NCBI GenBank assembly: GCA_902168185.1
Contig: CABHOV010000046.1
Span: 682,001 to 746,000, forward strand
DNA: 64,000 nt
Reading direction: 5' to 3'
Source of the DNA: an uncultured Bacteroides sp.
Lineage (GTDB): Bacteria > Bacteroidota > Bacteroidia > Cytophagales > Cyclobacteriaceae
In this document: piece by piece, positions 9,535-18,832 of the stretch
Position numbering within the stretch: the first letter of the stretch is position 1
Layout of the letters: each line of letters begins with the position of its first letter
Made by a program: the position numbers and the translations under genes
The notes under the pieces: generated by a model
The model's database searches: none
Told to the model about the DNA's origin: nothing
Seen by the model: only the letters and a program-made list of their open reading frames with translations

Positions 9535-10277
9535 GTTACTGAAGTTGATCGAGGAGAACGTGTTGCTAAAAACTCATGAATGACAAACGCGAGTGCCTTC
9601 TTCCTTACCGGACTTCTCCCACAACACTTTAACCGGAAGCACTTATCTGGTAAAACTCACCAGCGTTTACTACACAACTAATTTAAGTGGATTTATTCTT
9701 TTCCGGATACATGCAGATGAAAAATTTATAATGATGACAGATTTTTGCGGATGCAAGGTTCTTTTACAGGATAACGAGGTGGTGTTTTCGGGTTCGGAAT
9801 GTTATAGGAGATACCGTGTTTAAACTCATACTACATTGCAGATAGTATAAGTGCTGAATAATAAAGTATACTTCACAATCTGCGTAACACGCAAATGCTT
9901 TGCAGGAATCTTAAGCAGACCCTTCCCTGTCTCCTGTTAACAAAAGTTATTCTGCGTTCTTGAATTATAGCAGTTCTGAACATTTAAATCTGCGATGCAT
10001 ATTTTTCTGGTATATATATTCCTTACGCTATACTTACACATTCAGAGAAGCTGCTAATTCTCTTACAAAGTAGCCAAACCGTTCCCGGATGCCACGTTAA
10101 GAATCCGTTAAATATTACCTTGTCACCATTAAAAAGGTGGTTTTTGATAACCCGCGTCAGGGGAGAGAAACTTTATTTTTAAGCAAATTTTAACTCAAAT
10201 CAATACTATTTTACCCCTCCGATTGCTATTTGTTAAATAATTGTGAATATTTTGTACTGATTGAATTTTACCCGCCT
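9535..10277. other. 743-bp intergenic region between divergent genes
   Basis: The region contains no supported gene. A 76-codon plus-strand frame at 9593-9823 lacks recognisable features. Minor structures are a 6-bp stem at about 10043-10062 (AGAGAA/TTCTCT) and a weak hairpin with a T-tract near 10128-10147. Promoters for the flanking genes must lie here, but I see no full TTTG/TAnnTTTG pair. Confidence 0.4.
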
Positions 10278-11144
10278 ATGAAAATTCTACCGTTCAAAAT
10301 TCCGAAGACTTCGCAAGAGTCATTCCGGTTGCAGGAAGATCGTGAGCATCATTTTTACGATTACCTTCATCAGCATCCGGAAGTACAGCTTACCTTGATC
10401 CTCAGCAGTGAAGGGAAAGTTATAGCCGGTGATTATATCGGTACCTTCAAGCCGGGTGATATATTTCTGATCGGCGCCAATCTGCCACATGTATTTCGTA
10501 ACGATTCACGCTACTACGAGCAAGGCGATGACTCAACAGCCCACTCCTATACAGTGTTTTTTGAATGGCAGTCGTTCGGGGAAAAATTTTTATCGTTGCC
10601 TGAATTAAAAAGGCTGCAGGAGTTCACAAAAGTTTCAGATCGTGGACTATATATTAAAGATCCGGTTCGTAATCGCATTTCGCAGTTAATGAAGCAGATG
10701 TTTCGTACCAGTGAAATGGATCGCCTGATCGTATTATTAAAAATCCTTAACATTCTCTCTCATGCAGAGAGTATAGATCCTCTTGCTTCGTCGGGTATAT
10801 ATAATGACTTCGATGAGATCGATGGCAAAAAACTGGCGGACGTTTATCGCTTTACCATGAATGAATATCATCGTAAAATTCATCTCGATGAAGTAGCCGA
10901 TGTAGCGAACATGACTACAAATTCATTCTGCAGGTATTTCAAGAAACGCACACGTAAGTCCTATATAGATTTCCTTACAGAGATCAGGATTGGGCAAGCC
11001 CGTAAACTTCTCCAGCTCAACGATCTCAGCATTTCACAAATCTGTTTTGAAGTCGGCTTCAACAACCTCTCTAATTTCAATCGTAAGTTCCGTGAGCTAT
11101 GCGAAATTACGCCTACAGAGTTTAGAAGATCACAAATGCAGTGA
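10278..11144 (+). CDS. AraC-family transcriptional regulator with cupin sensor domain
   Basis: 288 residues from the ATG at 10278. The frame is open to a TTG at 10230, but the protein homology begins at MKILPFKIPK. The N-terminal half is a cupin sensor (YDYLHQHPEVQL, GTFKPGDIFLIGANLPHVF), as found in Bacteroidota AraC regulators of sugar use. The C-terminal half holds two helix-turn-helix motifs: LDEVADVANMTTNSFCRYFKK and ISQICFEVGFNNLSNFNRKFR, followed by ITPTEFR. It is the closest regulator to the arabinofuranosidase genes at 13-18 kb, facing them across the DUF885 gene. Control of those genes is possible but is only inference. Confidence 0.9.
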   Translation: MKILPFKIPKTSQESFRLQEDREHHFYDYLHQHPEVQLTLILSSEGKVIAGDYIGTFKPGDIFLIGANLPHVFRNDSRYYEQGDDSTAHSYTVFFEWQSFGEKFLSLPELKRLQEFTKVSDRGLYIKDPVRNRISQLMKQMFRTSEMDRLIVLLKILNILSHAESIDPLASSGIYNDFDEIDGKKLADVYRFTMNEYHRKIHLDEVADVANMTTNSFCRYFKKRTRKSYIDFLTEIRIGQARKLLQLNDLSISQICFEVGFNNLSNFNRKFRELCEITPTEFRRSQMQ

Positions 11145-11292
11145 AAGCCGAAAGCTTTAAGCTTTTGGATAAACACCATATAGTCGATTTATAGTTTGAT
11201 ATATAGCTGATCCAAGCACAGTGTAAGGATTCTTTATACACCTTTACATTGCACTACGATTTTAGCTTAAGCATTAACTTTTTCAGCTTGAG

Positions 11293-12993
11293 TTATTGCG
11301 CAAACTTCCAGGTGGCTTTGTGATCTTCCTTCAATGGCTGGTTCGTTAATATAGCGCGCACCAAGTCTACAGGTATATTTCCTTCATGCAGAATGCGGTC
11401 GTGAAAATCCTTCTCAGTCATCTTGCCAGAGTCGACCAGTTCTTTTTTCAGACCGTAAAATTGAAGCCCTCCTACCATATAGGCAATTTGATACAACGGT
11501 CCGTATCCGCCCGTAAATGATCGCCTAACTTCCGCGGCAGCATTTGCATATTCATGACCAACACGCTCTACCAAAAAATCTATACACTGTTGTGGCGTCA
11601 TTTTACCAAGATGATAGTTCAGGGAAAAGATGATTCGGGCACACCGGTGCATACGCCAGAACAACATGCCGATGCGGTCTTCCGGAGTTTTAGGGAAATC
11701 CTTATCCCATAAATTAAATTCCCAGTATAGTGCCCAGCCTTCGATCCAGAACGGTGTATCAAAAACGTTTCGATAAGGTTTATACCTTTCGTTCATAAAC
11801 TGTTGCAAATGATGGCCGGGGATCAACTCATGTTGCACGGTTGCGCGTGAGAAGTGTGGATTGTTACCGCGCATGCTCATCATTTTTTCGCGGTGCTCCA
11901 TCGTGTTGGTCGGATATGAAATAATGATCTCTTCGCCTCCCAAAAAAAATGGATTTATCTTTTGTGCCTGCGGTGACATCATGCGCATACGCCATGTCTC
12001 CTTCGCCAGCGCGGGTACTGTTATTAAATTATGCTGCTCTACAAAACGAATCGCTTCTTCTGCCAAGGAATCAATTAAGGCTGGTTGTTGCCCTGCGGGA
12101 ACATACGTGTTCTTTACTTTCTCCATAGCGGCTTTCCAGTTATTACCAAAGCCCATCGCTTGAGACGCTTTCAACATTTCAGCATCACACCAGGCAAACT
12201 GCTTCTGTGCTATAGCAATTATTTCTTCTGGACTATAGGAGATAAATTCAGTCTGCAAACTCTTGATCAGCGCTTCACGTCCTATAGGGCGCCCGATTAT
12301 GCCACTGCCGTCATCTTTTACAGATGTATTTACATAATGCTTTCTCAAAAAATCCTCATATAGTTTCAGGGATACAGAGAGTGTATCGTATGGCTTTTCT
12401 ACCCACCATGTAAAGAGCGGTTCATATCCTTTATAGAACTCGCAGGACTCTTTTAAATTTTCTCGCAGAGAACGTACAACGTCCGAAGCCTTATCTGCTT
12501 TTTGCCAACTGGAAAATGGTATAGCCTTACTGATCTTTTCTTTCGAACCCTTTATCGCCCCAAGCATCTCGTCAAAAGTTTTCGCGAGCGCTACAGCATT
12601 GACGGGGGCACCCCTTCGTCTCTCTCGTATAAAGGTATATATCGGAGCTGCAAACTCCGTTACATAAGCAACTTCTTCAAAGTCCTTTTGTTTGATCTTT
12701 AAAAAGTATAGTTCTTTGTCAAGCTGATTCTTCAACAGTATATAATCCACCTTGCCTTGTTGTGAAAGTTTGTCGAAGGCGACTTGCTTTAACGCACCTG
12801 ACCAGTCGGCATAAAATTTCGAAAACCGTTCATAGTATTCTGCCGACTCCTGAATGGTATACTTCCGCATCAGTGCGTATTTGTCCGCTTCGAACTGGCT
12901 GATCATTTCATACAATTCATTCGCATGCGCGGTTTGAAACGTCAAAGACGAAACGAGGACTACGAAGAAGAAAACTCTTTTAAGGATAGGCAT
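11293..12993 (-). CDS. DUF885-family secreted protein, putative metallopeptidase
   Basis: 566 residues from the ATG at 12993, which gives a clean signal peptide (KRVFFFVVLVSSLTF, cleavage after AHA). An upstream in-frame ATG at 13035 lies inside a terminator hairpin and is rejected. The family signature is HELIPGHH at residues 388-395 (an HExxxGH variant), followed by a conserved WIEGWALYWE about 25 residues later; these could supply His/His/Glu metal ligands. DUF885 proteins have been linked to peptidase activity, but the substrate here is unknown. It is separated from the upstream arabinofuranosidase gene by a strong terminator, so it has its own promoter. Confidence 0.85.
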   Translation of the reverse strand: MPILKRVFFFVVLVSSLTFQTAHANELYEMISQFEADKYALMRKYTIQESAEYYERFSKFYADWSGALKQVAFDKLSQQGKVDYILLKNQLDKELYFLKIKQKDFEEVAYVTEFAAPIYTFIRERRRGAPVNAVALAKTFDEMLGAIKGSKEKISKAIPFSSWQKADKASDVVRSLRENLKESCEFYKGYEPLFTWWVEKPYDTLSVSLKLYEDFLRKHYVNTSVKDDGSGIIGRPIGREALIKSLQTEFISYSPEEIIAIAQKQFAWCDAEMLKASQAMGFGNNWKAAMEKVKNTYVPAGQQPALIDSLAEEAIRFVEQHNLITVPALAKETWRMRMMSPQAQKINPFFLGGEEIIISYPTNTMEHREKMMSMRGNNPHFSRATVQHELIPGHHLQQFMNERYKPYRNVFDTPFWIEGWALYWEFNLWDKDFPKTPEDRIGMLFWRMHRCARIIFSLNYHLGKMTPQQCIDFLVERVGHEYANAAAEVRRSFTGGYGPLYQIAYMVGGLQFYGLKKELVDSGKMTEKDFHDRILHEGNIPVDLVRAILTNQPLKEDHKATWKFAQ

Positions 12994-13014
12994 GTATAGT
13001 TCAATAATACGTTT

Positions 13015-13053
13015 AAAAATAAGAAAGCTTAACATACAAGACGTTAAGCTTTC
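13015..13053 (-). terminator. Rho-independent terminator after the first arabinofuranosidase gene
   Basis: A perfect 11-bp stem, GAAAGCTTAAC (13023-13033) with GTTAAGCTTTC (13043-13053), and a 9-base loop begins 17 bases past the stop codon at 13071. On the minus strand it is followed by TTATTTTTA. It separates the glycosidase transcript from the DUF885 gene. Confidence 0.8.
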
Positions 13054-13070
13054 CCTATATATATAAATCT

Positions 13071-15425
13071 TTATTCTTTTACAAGCCGAACTCCATATAC
13101 GGGGCCTGCTTCATTATTGGGTTTTGCTTGAAACGTAACCGTAACTGTATTTTTACCCTTTGTAAGTTTGGACGGAATGGGATAACTGATGTCGTAAAAC
13201 TTACTGTCTTTATATTTATTCAGATCATCACTTCCAACCTTCTCGCCCTCTACCAGGATGTCAAAATTTCTGCCCCGGTTGTCCATTCCCCAATAGGTAG
13301 CAATTATACTGTGCGAAGCTTCCGGGTTTACTTTCATGGTAAAGACAAGTTTACCGCCATCGCGTGCTACGCGGAATTTACGTGTGTGCGATTCACCTGC
13401 TTCCGTTTTCTCCCCAGAGAAGTTATGATCACGCTCAGGCTGCATCTCTCCTAATCGTATATAGTCCGTTGTACGCTGCTCGAGTGCATACTCTTCTTTC
13501 TTCTTTTCTTCATATACCTTTTGTTGCTCTTTCCAGGTTTGCGGAGTGAATACATCCCAGTATACATTGTAGTGCTCATCATCCAGCGCATAAAAAGGTT
13601 GAAGCGTTACATCTGTTGGGAAGCCGGCCTGGTATGTTTTGAAAGTTAGCGGATCTCGATCATCCTGTTTCAGCCACTGCTTTATATCACTCCCTGCCGT
13701 TACCAGCACAGGTATACCTTTCATGGGATCAGGTTCTGTTGTCCCTAAATTTCCCGCGAGCAATACGGGGCCATAAAAGAACGCCTTGCGCGATGCATTA
13801 TCAGGCATTTCCATCGCATGTAATGTAGCAGGAAGCACAACTTCAATCACATCACCTTTTTTCCATTTTCTATTTACAACCCAGTATCCTTCTTTGTCAG
13901 CTGCTATATTTTTAACAACCTCTCCATTAACTTTTATCACGGCACCTGACTGCAACCAATACGGTTTACGAATATGAATCGGGATAGCCTGAGGCTTCGC
14001 TGTGTTCATTGTAAATTTTACTGTAGGATCTGCCGGAAGATTCGCATTTAACGTAAGTTGAAATTCCTTATCTCGCCAATTCAACTGCGAAGGTATAAAC
14101 AGATTTATATAGAGACTTCCATCCTTTCCTTTAAAATAAATGCTCTCGCCATACTTCACATGATTCTCTATACCTGAACCAACGCAGCATGTAAAGGTAT
14201 TGAATTGATCACTGAACTCTTTCCGCGTACCCATGCGCAACGGTACAAAGTAACACATCATTCCATCGTTATGGTTTTGAGATGCCAGGATGTGATTATA
14301 GAGTGCGCGCTCATAGAAATCCATATAGTGTGCTGACGGTTGCAACGCAAACAAGTGCCGGGTAAGTTTCAGCATGTTATAGGTATTGCACGTCTCCATG
14401 GTATTATCGGTGAGCTTGTCATTCAAGGCATCGCGTTTGCTCAGGTATTCGTAATTACTGTTGCCACCGGGTGCGAATGTATGGTGCTGAACAACGGTGT
14501 TCCAGAAAAAATCTCCTATAGCAAAATCACGTTTGTCACCGGTAACTTCATATCGTCTCACCGTACCGATCGCTTTTGGTATCTGCGTGTTTGAATGTTT
14601 ACCCGGTAATACATCTATAGCCACAGCAAGTGAATCGAGTATACGTTTGTCATGAAATTTATAGGAGAGGTCGAGGTATTTTTTGTTTTGTGTGAATGTA
14701 TAGGTGTTTACCAGTACTTCATTCATACCACCGTATTCGCACAATAACATTTTTTGAAGTTGCTCATCATTCAGATTCTTCAAAATCGTTTCCGTCCAGT
14801 CTGCTACACCTTGCTCAACCTTTAAAGCCTTATCATTGTTACAGTATAAATATGCATCCAGCAGTCCGGCCATAACTTTGTGCACGGTATACCAGGGCGA
14901 CCAGGCGCCATTCAAATCAAATCCACGTGACCGTATATTTCCCTGTGATACTTCCAGAAATACAGTATCCTCCTTGGGTATAGCACCCACGTATCCGGTC
15001 TTGCGCGCTTGCTGACATTCGGCCAGTTCATCTACGATATAGTTTACCCGCTTCAGATACTCCGGATCTTTCGACACCGCGTACTGCATGGCACATGCCG
15101 ATAAGTAATGACCGAGTGTATGTCCTGCCAAACCAGAATCTTCCCAACCACCGTACTTCGCTCCTTTTGGTTTCAAGCCGGAGTGCGTTCTGAATTGTGA
15201 TAGCAAGCGATCAGGTTCTATTACTAACAAGTATTTCAGATCAGCTTCCATCGCTTTCTTGAACGGGCTTTCCAGCAAGACAACATCGTTCAAATGGAAA
15301 GTATATGCTTTTACATCTACGACTGGCTTTATCTTCACACGATCGTTACTCAGCTCCGGCACGTACGATTGCGCAATGACAAGCTGAGCGAAGACAATCA
15401 AGAGCAGGGTTATTCGGGTTCTCAT
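13071..15425 (-). CDS. GH127/GH146-like (DUF1680) beta-L-arabinofuranosidase
   Basis: 784 residues with a signal peptide cleaved near VIAQ (residue ~19). The (alpha/alpha)6 barrel of the DUF1680 families spans about residues 35-430: GGWEDSGLAGHTLGHYLSA early, then METC with Glu344 and Cys346, and TFTCC with Cys413-Cys414. In characterised GH127 enzymes an E-x-C motif and a Cys-Cys pair bind zinc, and the first Cys of the pair is the nucleophile. All these residues are present. The GHTLGHYLSA block resembles the GH146 branch more than classical GH127. A beta-sandwich of carbohydrate-binding type follows at about 660-784. Expected reaction: release of L-arabinose from beta-L-arabinofuranosides. 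It lies 42 bases downstream of a second family member. Confidence 0.88.
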   Translation of the reverse strand: MRTRITLLLIVFAQLVIAQSYVPELSNDRVKIKPVVDVKAYTFHLNDVVLLESPFKKAMEADLKYLLVIEPDRLLSQFRTHSGLKPKGAKYGGWEDSGLAGHTLGHYLSACAMQYAVSKDPEYLKRVNYIVDELAECQQARKTGYVGAIPKEDTVFLEVSQGNIRSRGFDLNGAWSPWYTVHKVMAGLLDAYLYCNNDKALKVEQGVADWTETILKNLNDEQLQKMLLCEYGGMNEVLVNTYTFTQNKKYLDLSYKFHDKRILDSLAVAIDVLPGKHSNTQIPKAIGTVRRYEVTGDKRDFAIGDFFWNTVVQHHTFAPGGNSNYEYLSKRDALNDKLTDNTMETCNTYNMLKLTRHLFALQPSAHYMDFYERALYNHILASQNHNDGMMCYFVPLRMGTRKEFSDQFNTFTCCVGSGIENHVKYGESIYFKGKDGSLYINLFIPSQLNWRDKEFQLTLNANLPADPTVKFTMNTAKPQAIPIHIRKPYWLQSGAVIKVNGEVVKNIAADKEGYWVVNRKWKKGDVIEVVLPATLHAMEMPDNASRKAFFYGPVLLAGNLGTTEPDPMKGIPVLVTAGSDIKQWLKQDDRDPLTFKTYQAGFPTDVTLQPFYALDDEHYNVYWDVFTPQTWKEQQKVYEEKKKEEYALEQRTTDYIRLGEMQPERDHNFSGEKTEAGESHTRKFRVARDGGKLVFTMKVNPEASHSIIATYWGMDNRGRNFDILVEGEKVGSDDLNKYKDSKFYDISYPIPSKLTKGKNTVTVTFQAKPNNEAGPVYGVRLVKE

Positions 15426-15467
15426 ATATATTCGTTTTCTATCTATATCAGATGTATAGTTGGTAAA

Positions 15468-17861
15468 TCAGTTTACAATCCATTCCATGATTCCTCCGGA
15501 ATGATCCTTCATTGTTACTTCGAGGCGCAAGGCCTGCGTTGTTACGGATTCAAAAGAGACTTCACTATACATATCTTTCTTCACATCATAAGCCGTTTTG
15601 TTCTTCACGGGTTTCCACGATTCACCATCTTTATACAGGAGTCGCCATCCTGCCGGTATACGACATCCTCCAAATGGACCATCGTCAAACCAATATACTT
15701 TAGATGAAGAGACGGAGGCGGGCTTCTCAAAATTATACTGTACCCATTGCACCGTATCTTTCAGCGGCCACCAGTGGTAGAAGACTATGGATTGATCAAT
15801 GGAGCTCTTTGCTTCCATTTGATCGTTCAGCGCCATGAGTGTGCGCGTCTTGTGAGAAGCTTCAATTTTACTGGTAGATGCAATGGTTGGAGCTGGCAAC
15901 GGTCTCGCGGCACCTGCTATATCTGGAAGCCAAACCATCATTTCTCCGGCACCGCGGTGTGCCCATGCGTAATAGGGGATCAGTTTTAATTCAGTATCAG
16001 TCGTTTTTGTTTCAGTAGACGAAACACGGGAAGCAGATTTTCCCGCCCCGTCAATTTCATATATACCTTTGAGCATGTCCGGTTTGAAACTTCCTGTCAG
16101 AGATGCTGTCGTAGGAAGCACCAGGTTCAGTACGCGACTATCTTTGCTATCCGGCCACTCTGCACAATATACCAGTGGACCGCGTTGTATCGCTAACTTA
16201 TCTTTGTCAGCTTCTACCTTTGCATTGGCTGCAATTCTGCGAATCGGCATCGGAAGCTGTATGCGGATGCGATCGCCTTTTTTCCATTTGCGATTAAAGA
16301 CTATATATCCTTGCTGCAAGGTCAATGCTACAGGCTTATCGTTCAGAAATATTTTAGGTTGTTCTTTATTTGCATCTTCGAATGTATAAAGGTCGCTGGG
16401 TATAGGCTTGTTCACAGCCCATCCCGGTATACGGACACGTACTTCAAATGCTCCTGATTTTTCGGGGGTAACAGAAACCTGGATATCACCATCCCATGGA
16501 TAGTTCGTTTTTTGTTCCAGTGTAACAGTGTTAGCAGCAAGTTTAAATTTTGCAGTACTTTCAGCGAATAAATTTACATAGAGCGCTTTATCTTTTTGTG
16601 CATAGAAATATCCGCCAACAGAAGGAACAAAACGCGCTACGTTGCCGGGGCAACATGCACAGGCAAACCACGGGCTACGTGCATGTTGTCCGTGTGACTC
16701 CAATGGATTGGGATAAAAGAACTTATCGCCTGTAAGCGCCACACCCGACAGAAAAGCATTATATAGGGTGCGCTCCAGTACATCATAATATTTAGCGTCT
16801 CCGTGCATCAGGAACAAGCGGTGATTCCAGTATACATTTGCAATCGATGCACACGTCTCATTATATGCCGACATGTTCGGAAGTTCGTATGGTTTACCAA
16901 ACGCCTCTCCGTTGCCTGTGGCGCCTATCCCTCCCGTTACATATATCTTCTTTGACACAACATCTTCCCATATATCATCGATTGCTTTAATATAGGAAGG
17001 ATCGTGTGTGAGCGCTGCTATGTCCGCCATGCCGGCATACATATAGGTAGCACGCACAGCATGCCCTACAGCTTCATGTTGATCTACGACCTTGAGGTGC
17101 GCCTGATTATATTCATCTTTACCGGGACCACGTACATCGAGGAAAAACTTTCCGGCATCGAGGTATTTTTTATCACCGGTCACCTGGTATAATTTGGCCA
17201 TCGCTAATTCAATAATCTGGTGACCAGGGAATATCTGTAATTTACCAGGACCAAAATCCGCGCATACCCGGTCGGCAGCCTTGATTGCTATATTCAGAAA
17301 AGTCTTTTTACCTGTTGCATGATAGTGGGCTACTGCAGCTTCTATCAAATGCCCTATATTATACAGTTCATGACTCAGGTCTTCCTCCATTTCCCAACGT
17401 TTCTTACCCGCCCACTCGTGCGCATTATCGCCCATAATGGTGCGGTTGGTATAGATATAGCCATCCGGTTCCTGCGCTTTGCCGATGAGGTCGATCAGTG
17501 AATCAACTTTTTTCTCGAGTGCAGGATCGTTGAAGATCTGAAAAGAGTAGCATGCTCCTTCAATGATCTTGTAAACATCGGTATCATCAAATGTAAATTC
17601 AGTACAGAAAACGCCAGTCTTCAATCCGGCAGCGATCTCAAAATTTTTGATGCGCCCGGTCTCCTTGCATTTACCCAACGTAAAAGGAATGGTAACATCG
17701 TGATTCGTTTTAATGCGTGGCGCCCAAAAGTTATCCGACAATTTTACGGATGTAAACAGAATGGGATGAATGGGATAATCGCCATGCTGAGCATTGGCGG
17801 TAAAACCAGCAAGCCAGCATGCTACATAAAAACAGGAACGAAAAATTAAAGACTTTTTCAT
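15468..17861 (-). CDS. GH127 beta-L-arabinofuranosidase (HypBA1-like) with C-terminal F5/8-type domain
   Basis: 797 residues; signal peptide ends TANAQ (~25). The catalytic barrel has the HypBA1 pattern: Glu319 as likely acid/base, NETC with Glu335 and Cys337, and CACCPGN with Cys403-Cys404. Glu319 and Glu335 are 16 residues apart, as Glu322/Glu338 are in HypBA1 as I recall it. Cys403 is the predicted nucleophile. Residues ~680-797 look like a discoidin/CBM32-type sandwich (VQYNFEKPASVSSSKVYWFDD). HypBA1 removes beta-L-arabinofuranose from arabino-oligosaccharides attached to hydroxyproline in extensin-type glycoproteins, which makes the hydroxyproline operon at 47.9-52.6 kb notable. This gene is first in a two-gene unit with a likely promoter at 17922. 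Confidence 0.92.
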   Translation of the reverse strand: MKKSLIFRSCFYVACWLAGFTANAQHGDYPIHPILFTSVKLSDNFWAPRIKTNHDVTIPFTLGKCKETGRIKNFEIAAGLKTGVFCTEFTFDDTDVYKIIEGACYSFQIFNDPALEKKVDSLIDLIGKAQEPDGYIYTNRTIMGDNAHEWAGKKRWEMEEDLSHELYNIGHLIEAAVAHYHATGKKTFLNIAIKAADRVCADFGPGKLQIFPGHQIIELAMAKLYQVTGDKKYLDAGKFFLDVRGPGKDEYNQAHLKVVDQHEAVGHAVRATYMYAGMADIAALTHDPSYIKAIDDIWEDVVSKKIYVTGGIGATGNGEAFGKPYELPNMSAYNETCASIANVYWNHRLFLMHGDAKYYDVLERTLYNAFLSGVALTGDKFFYPNPLESHGQHARSPWFACACCPGNVARFVPSVGGYFYAQKDKALYVNLFAESTAKFKLAANTVTLEQKTNYPWDGDIQVSVTPEKSGAFEVRVRIPGWAVNKPIPSDLYTFEDANKEQPKIFLNDKPVALTLQQGYIVFNRKWKKGDRIRIQLPMPIRRIAANAKVEADKDKLAIQRGPLVYCAEWPDSKDSRVLNLVLPTTASLTGSFKPDMLKGIYEIDGAGKSASRVSSTETKTTDTELKLIPYYAWAHRGAGEMMVWLPDIAGAARPLPAPTIASTSKIEASHKTRTLMALNDQMEAKSSIDQSIVFYHWWPLKDTVQWVQYNFEKPASVSSSKVYWFDDGPFGGCRIPAGWRLLYKDGESWKPVKNKTAYDVKKDMYSEVSFESVTTQALRLEVTMKDHSGGIMEWIVN

Positions 17862-17921
17862 GATTTACTTTTTGTTGAATGCTCAGCCAGTTTTATTGAA
17901 TGTGTACATTCCGACCTATCA

Positions 17922-17929
17922 CAAACATA
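17922..17929 (-). promoter_or_regulatory. Candidate Bacteroidota -7 promoter element for the arabinofuranosidase pair
   Basis: The minus strand reads TATGTTTG, an exact match to TAnnTTTG, 61 bases upstream of the start codon at 17861. No TTTG -33 element is at the expected distance, so the call rests on the -7 box alone. Confidence 0.4.
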
Positions 17930-18029
17930 CAGGAATGCAGAGGAGAGTTTTTTGTCGATCTTATCTCTTGCTGATAAAATATTAACATGGAACAGATCGC
18001 GATAAAATGATTTTTTTCACAAAGCACAC

Positions 18030-18041
18030 GTGAAGCTTCAC
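18030..18041. promoter_or_regulatory. 12-bp perfect palindrome GTGAAGCTTCAC
   Basis: This palindrome sits about 100 bases upstream of the -7 box of the glycosidase genes, where an activator or repressor site would fit. Its arms match the inner arms of the dyad at 6519-6537. Confidence 0.3.
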
Positions 18042-18328
18042 CTTTCAGGAGTGCTATGCGTCCTTGAAAAAGCAGATTGTCCTTTCACTTTGTTTTTTAA
18101 CCATCCATACCAAAATATGTTAAGTCGAGTGGTGCTTCGTGAGATGAGCTCAGAAAGAATATCAACCAGCCCTATAATATAGCTAAATCATTTCTATTCT
18201 AACGGATCGGTTAAATTGCATAGAGCAAGCCGAAGATAAGCTTTGTCGGTGAATCGTTACTTTTCTGAACAGATTGTAACAGCTATATTTATACCCAAAT
18301 GACAACAACCTCTATACCATTGCGAACT

Positions 18329-18796
18329 ATGAAAAATACGACACTCATTTCATCGTTCATTTTCCTGGTGATGATCATTGCCGGATGTACAAGCCATACT
18401 AAAACACAACCTCTTTCTGATAACACTAAAGTTGCCGACATGCAGTATACTGAAACCTTCCAGCTAAGCACCTGTGATAAAATCATTTTGGAATACTATA
18501 ACAAAATGTCTGACCAGCCCAATGGCATTGCGCCTTTGAAAAAAGCTTCAATTGTAGCAAAAGATTCCATCGAAAAAATAATAACACTTGTTCACGCGTT
18601 GCCTGATGAAGGCGACATGATGGTAAAGATGGGCGATGTACCCATTTTGAATGTTACACTGGTATACCCTGATAAAAGTGTATTCTTTACCTACTATGAA
18701 AATTCAGTAAAGACACCGGCTACATCTTTTTACTCAGCACCACCGAAAGAAGAAAAAATTCTATTCGAATTGCTCATGGCGACTCTCAATCCATAG
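18329..18796 (+). CDS. Small lipoprotein of unknown function
   Basis: 155 residues from the ATG at 18329. That start puts a basic-hydrophobic signal and a lipobox (IIAGC, Cys19 as the lipid-modified residue) where expected; an upstream ATG at 18299 would add ten residues. The mature part is mixed alpha/beta with no motif I recognise. Segments such as KIILEYYNK and LVYPDKSVFFTYYEN suggest a compact periplasmic or membrane-attached domain. It converges on the response-regulator gene at 18833 and shares a hairpin with it. No function is assigned. Confidence 0.72.
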   Translation: MKNTTLISSFIFLVMIIAGCTSHTKTQPLSDNTKVADMQYTETFQLSTCDKIILEYYNKMSDQPNGIAPLKKASIVAKDSIEKIITLVHALPDEGDMMVKMGDVPILNVTLVYPDKSVFFTYYENSVKTPATSFYSAPPKEEKILFELLMATLNP

Positions 18797-18803
18797 CTGT
18801 ACT

Positions 18804-18824
18804 AATACAAGCTATACTTGTATT
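18804..18824. terminator. Hairpin between convergent genes, possible bidirectional terminator
   Basis: AATACAAG (18804-18811) pairs with CTTGTATT (18817-18824) around a 5-base loop. It lies in the 36-base gap between the lipoprotein stop and the regulator stop. There is no long T-tract, so strength is uncertain. Confidence 0.45.
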
Positions 18825-18832
18825 CAGAGCAC

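Larger units (their letters stand above)
17862..18328. other. Divergent intergenic region upstream of the glycosidase pair and a lipoprotein
   Basis: 467 bases holding the promoter region for the minus-strand glycosidase genes and the plus-strand lipoprotein gene. Supported items are the -7 match at 17922-17929 and the 12-bp palindrome at 18030-18041. No gene is seen. Confidence 0.5.

Noticed and set aside
9593-9823. 76-codon plus-strand ORF in the 9.5-10.3 kb gap
   Set aside because: No start signal, no recognisable motif and composition like the surrounding non-coding DNA.
11151-11171. Hairpin after the AraC gene at 10278-11144 as a terminator
   Set aside because: The palindrome CCGAAAGCTT/AAGCTTTTGG has a one-base loop and no T-tract follows.
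13023-13053. ATG at 13035 as the start of the DUF885 protein
   Set aside because: It falls inside the terminator hairpin of the upstream gene; the ATG at 12993 gives a clean signal peptide.
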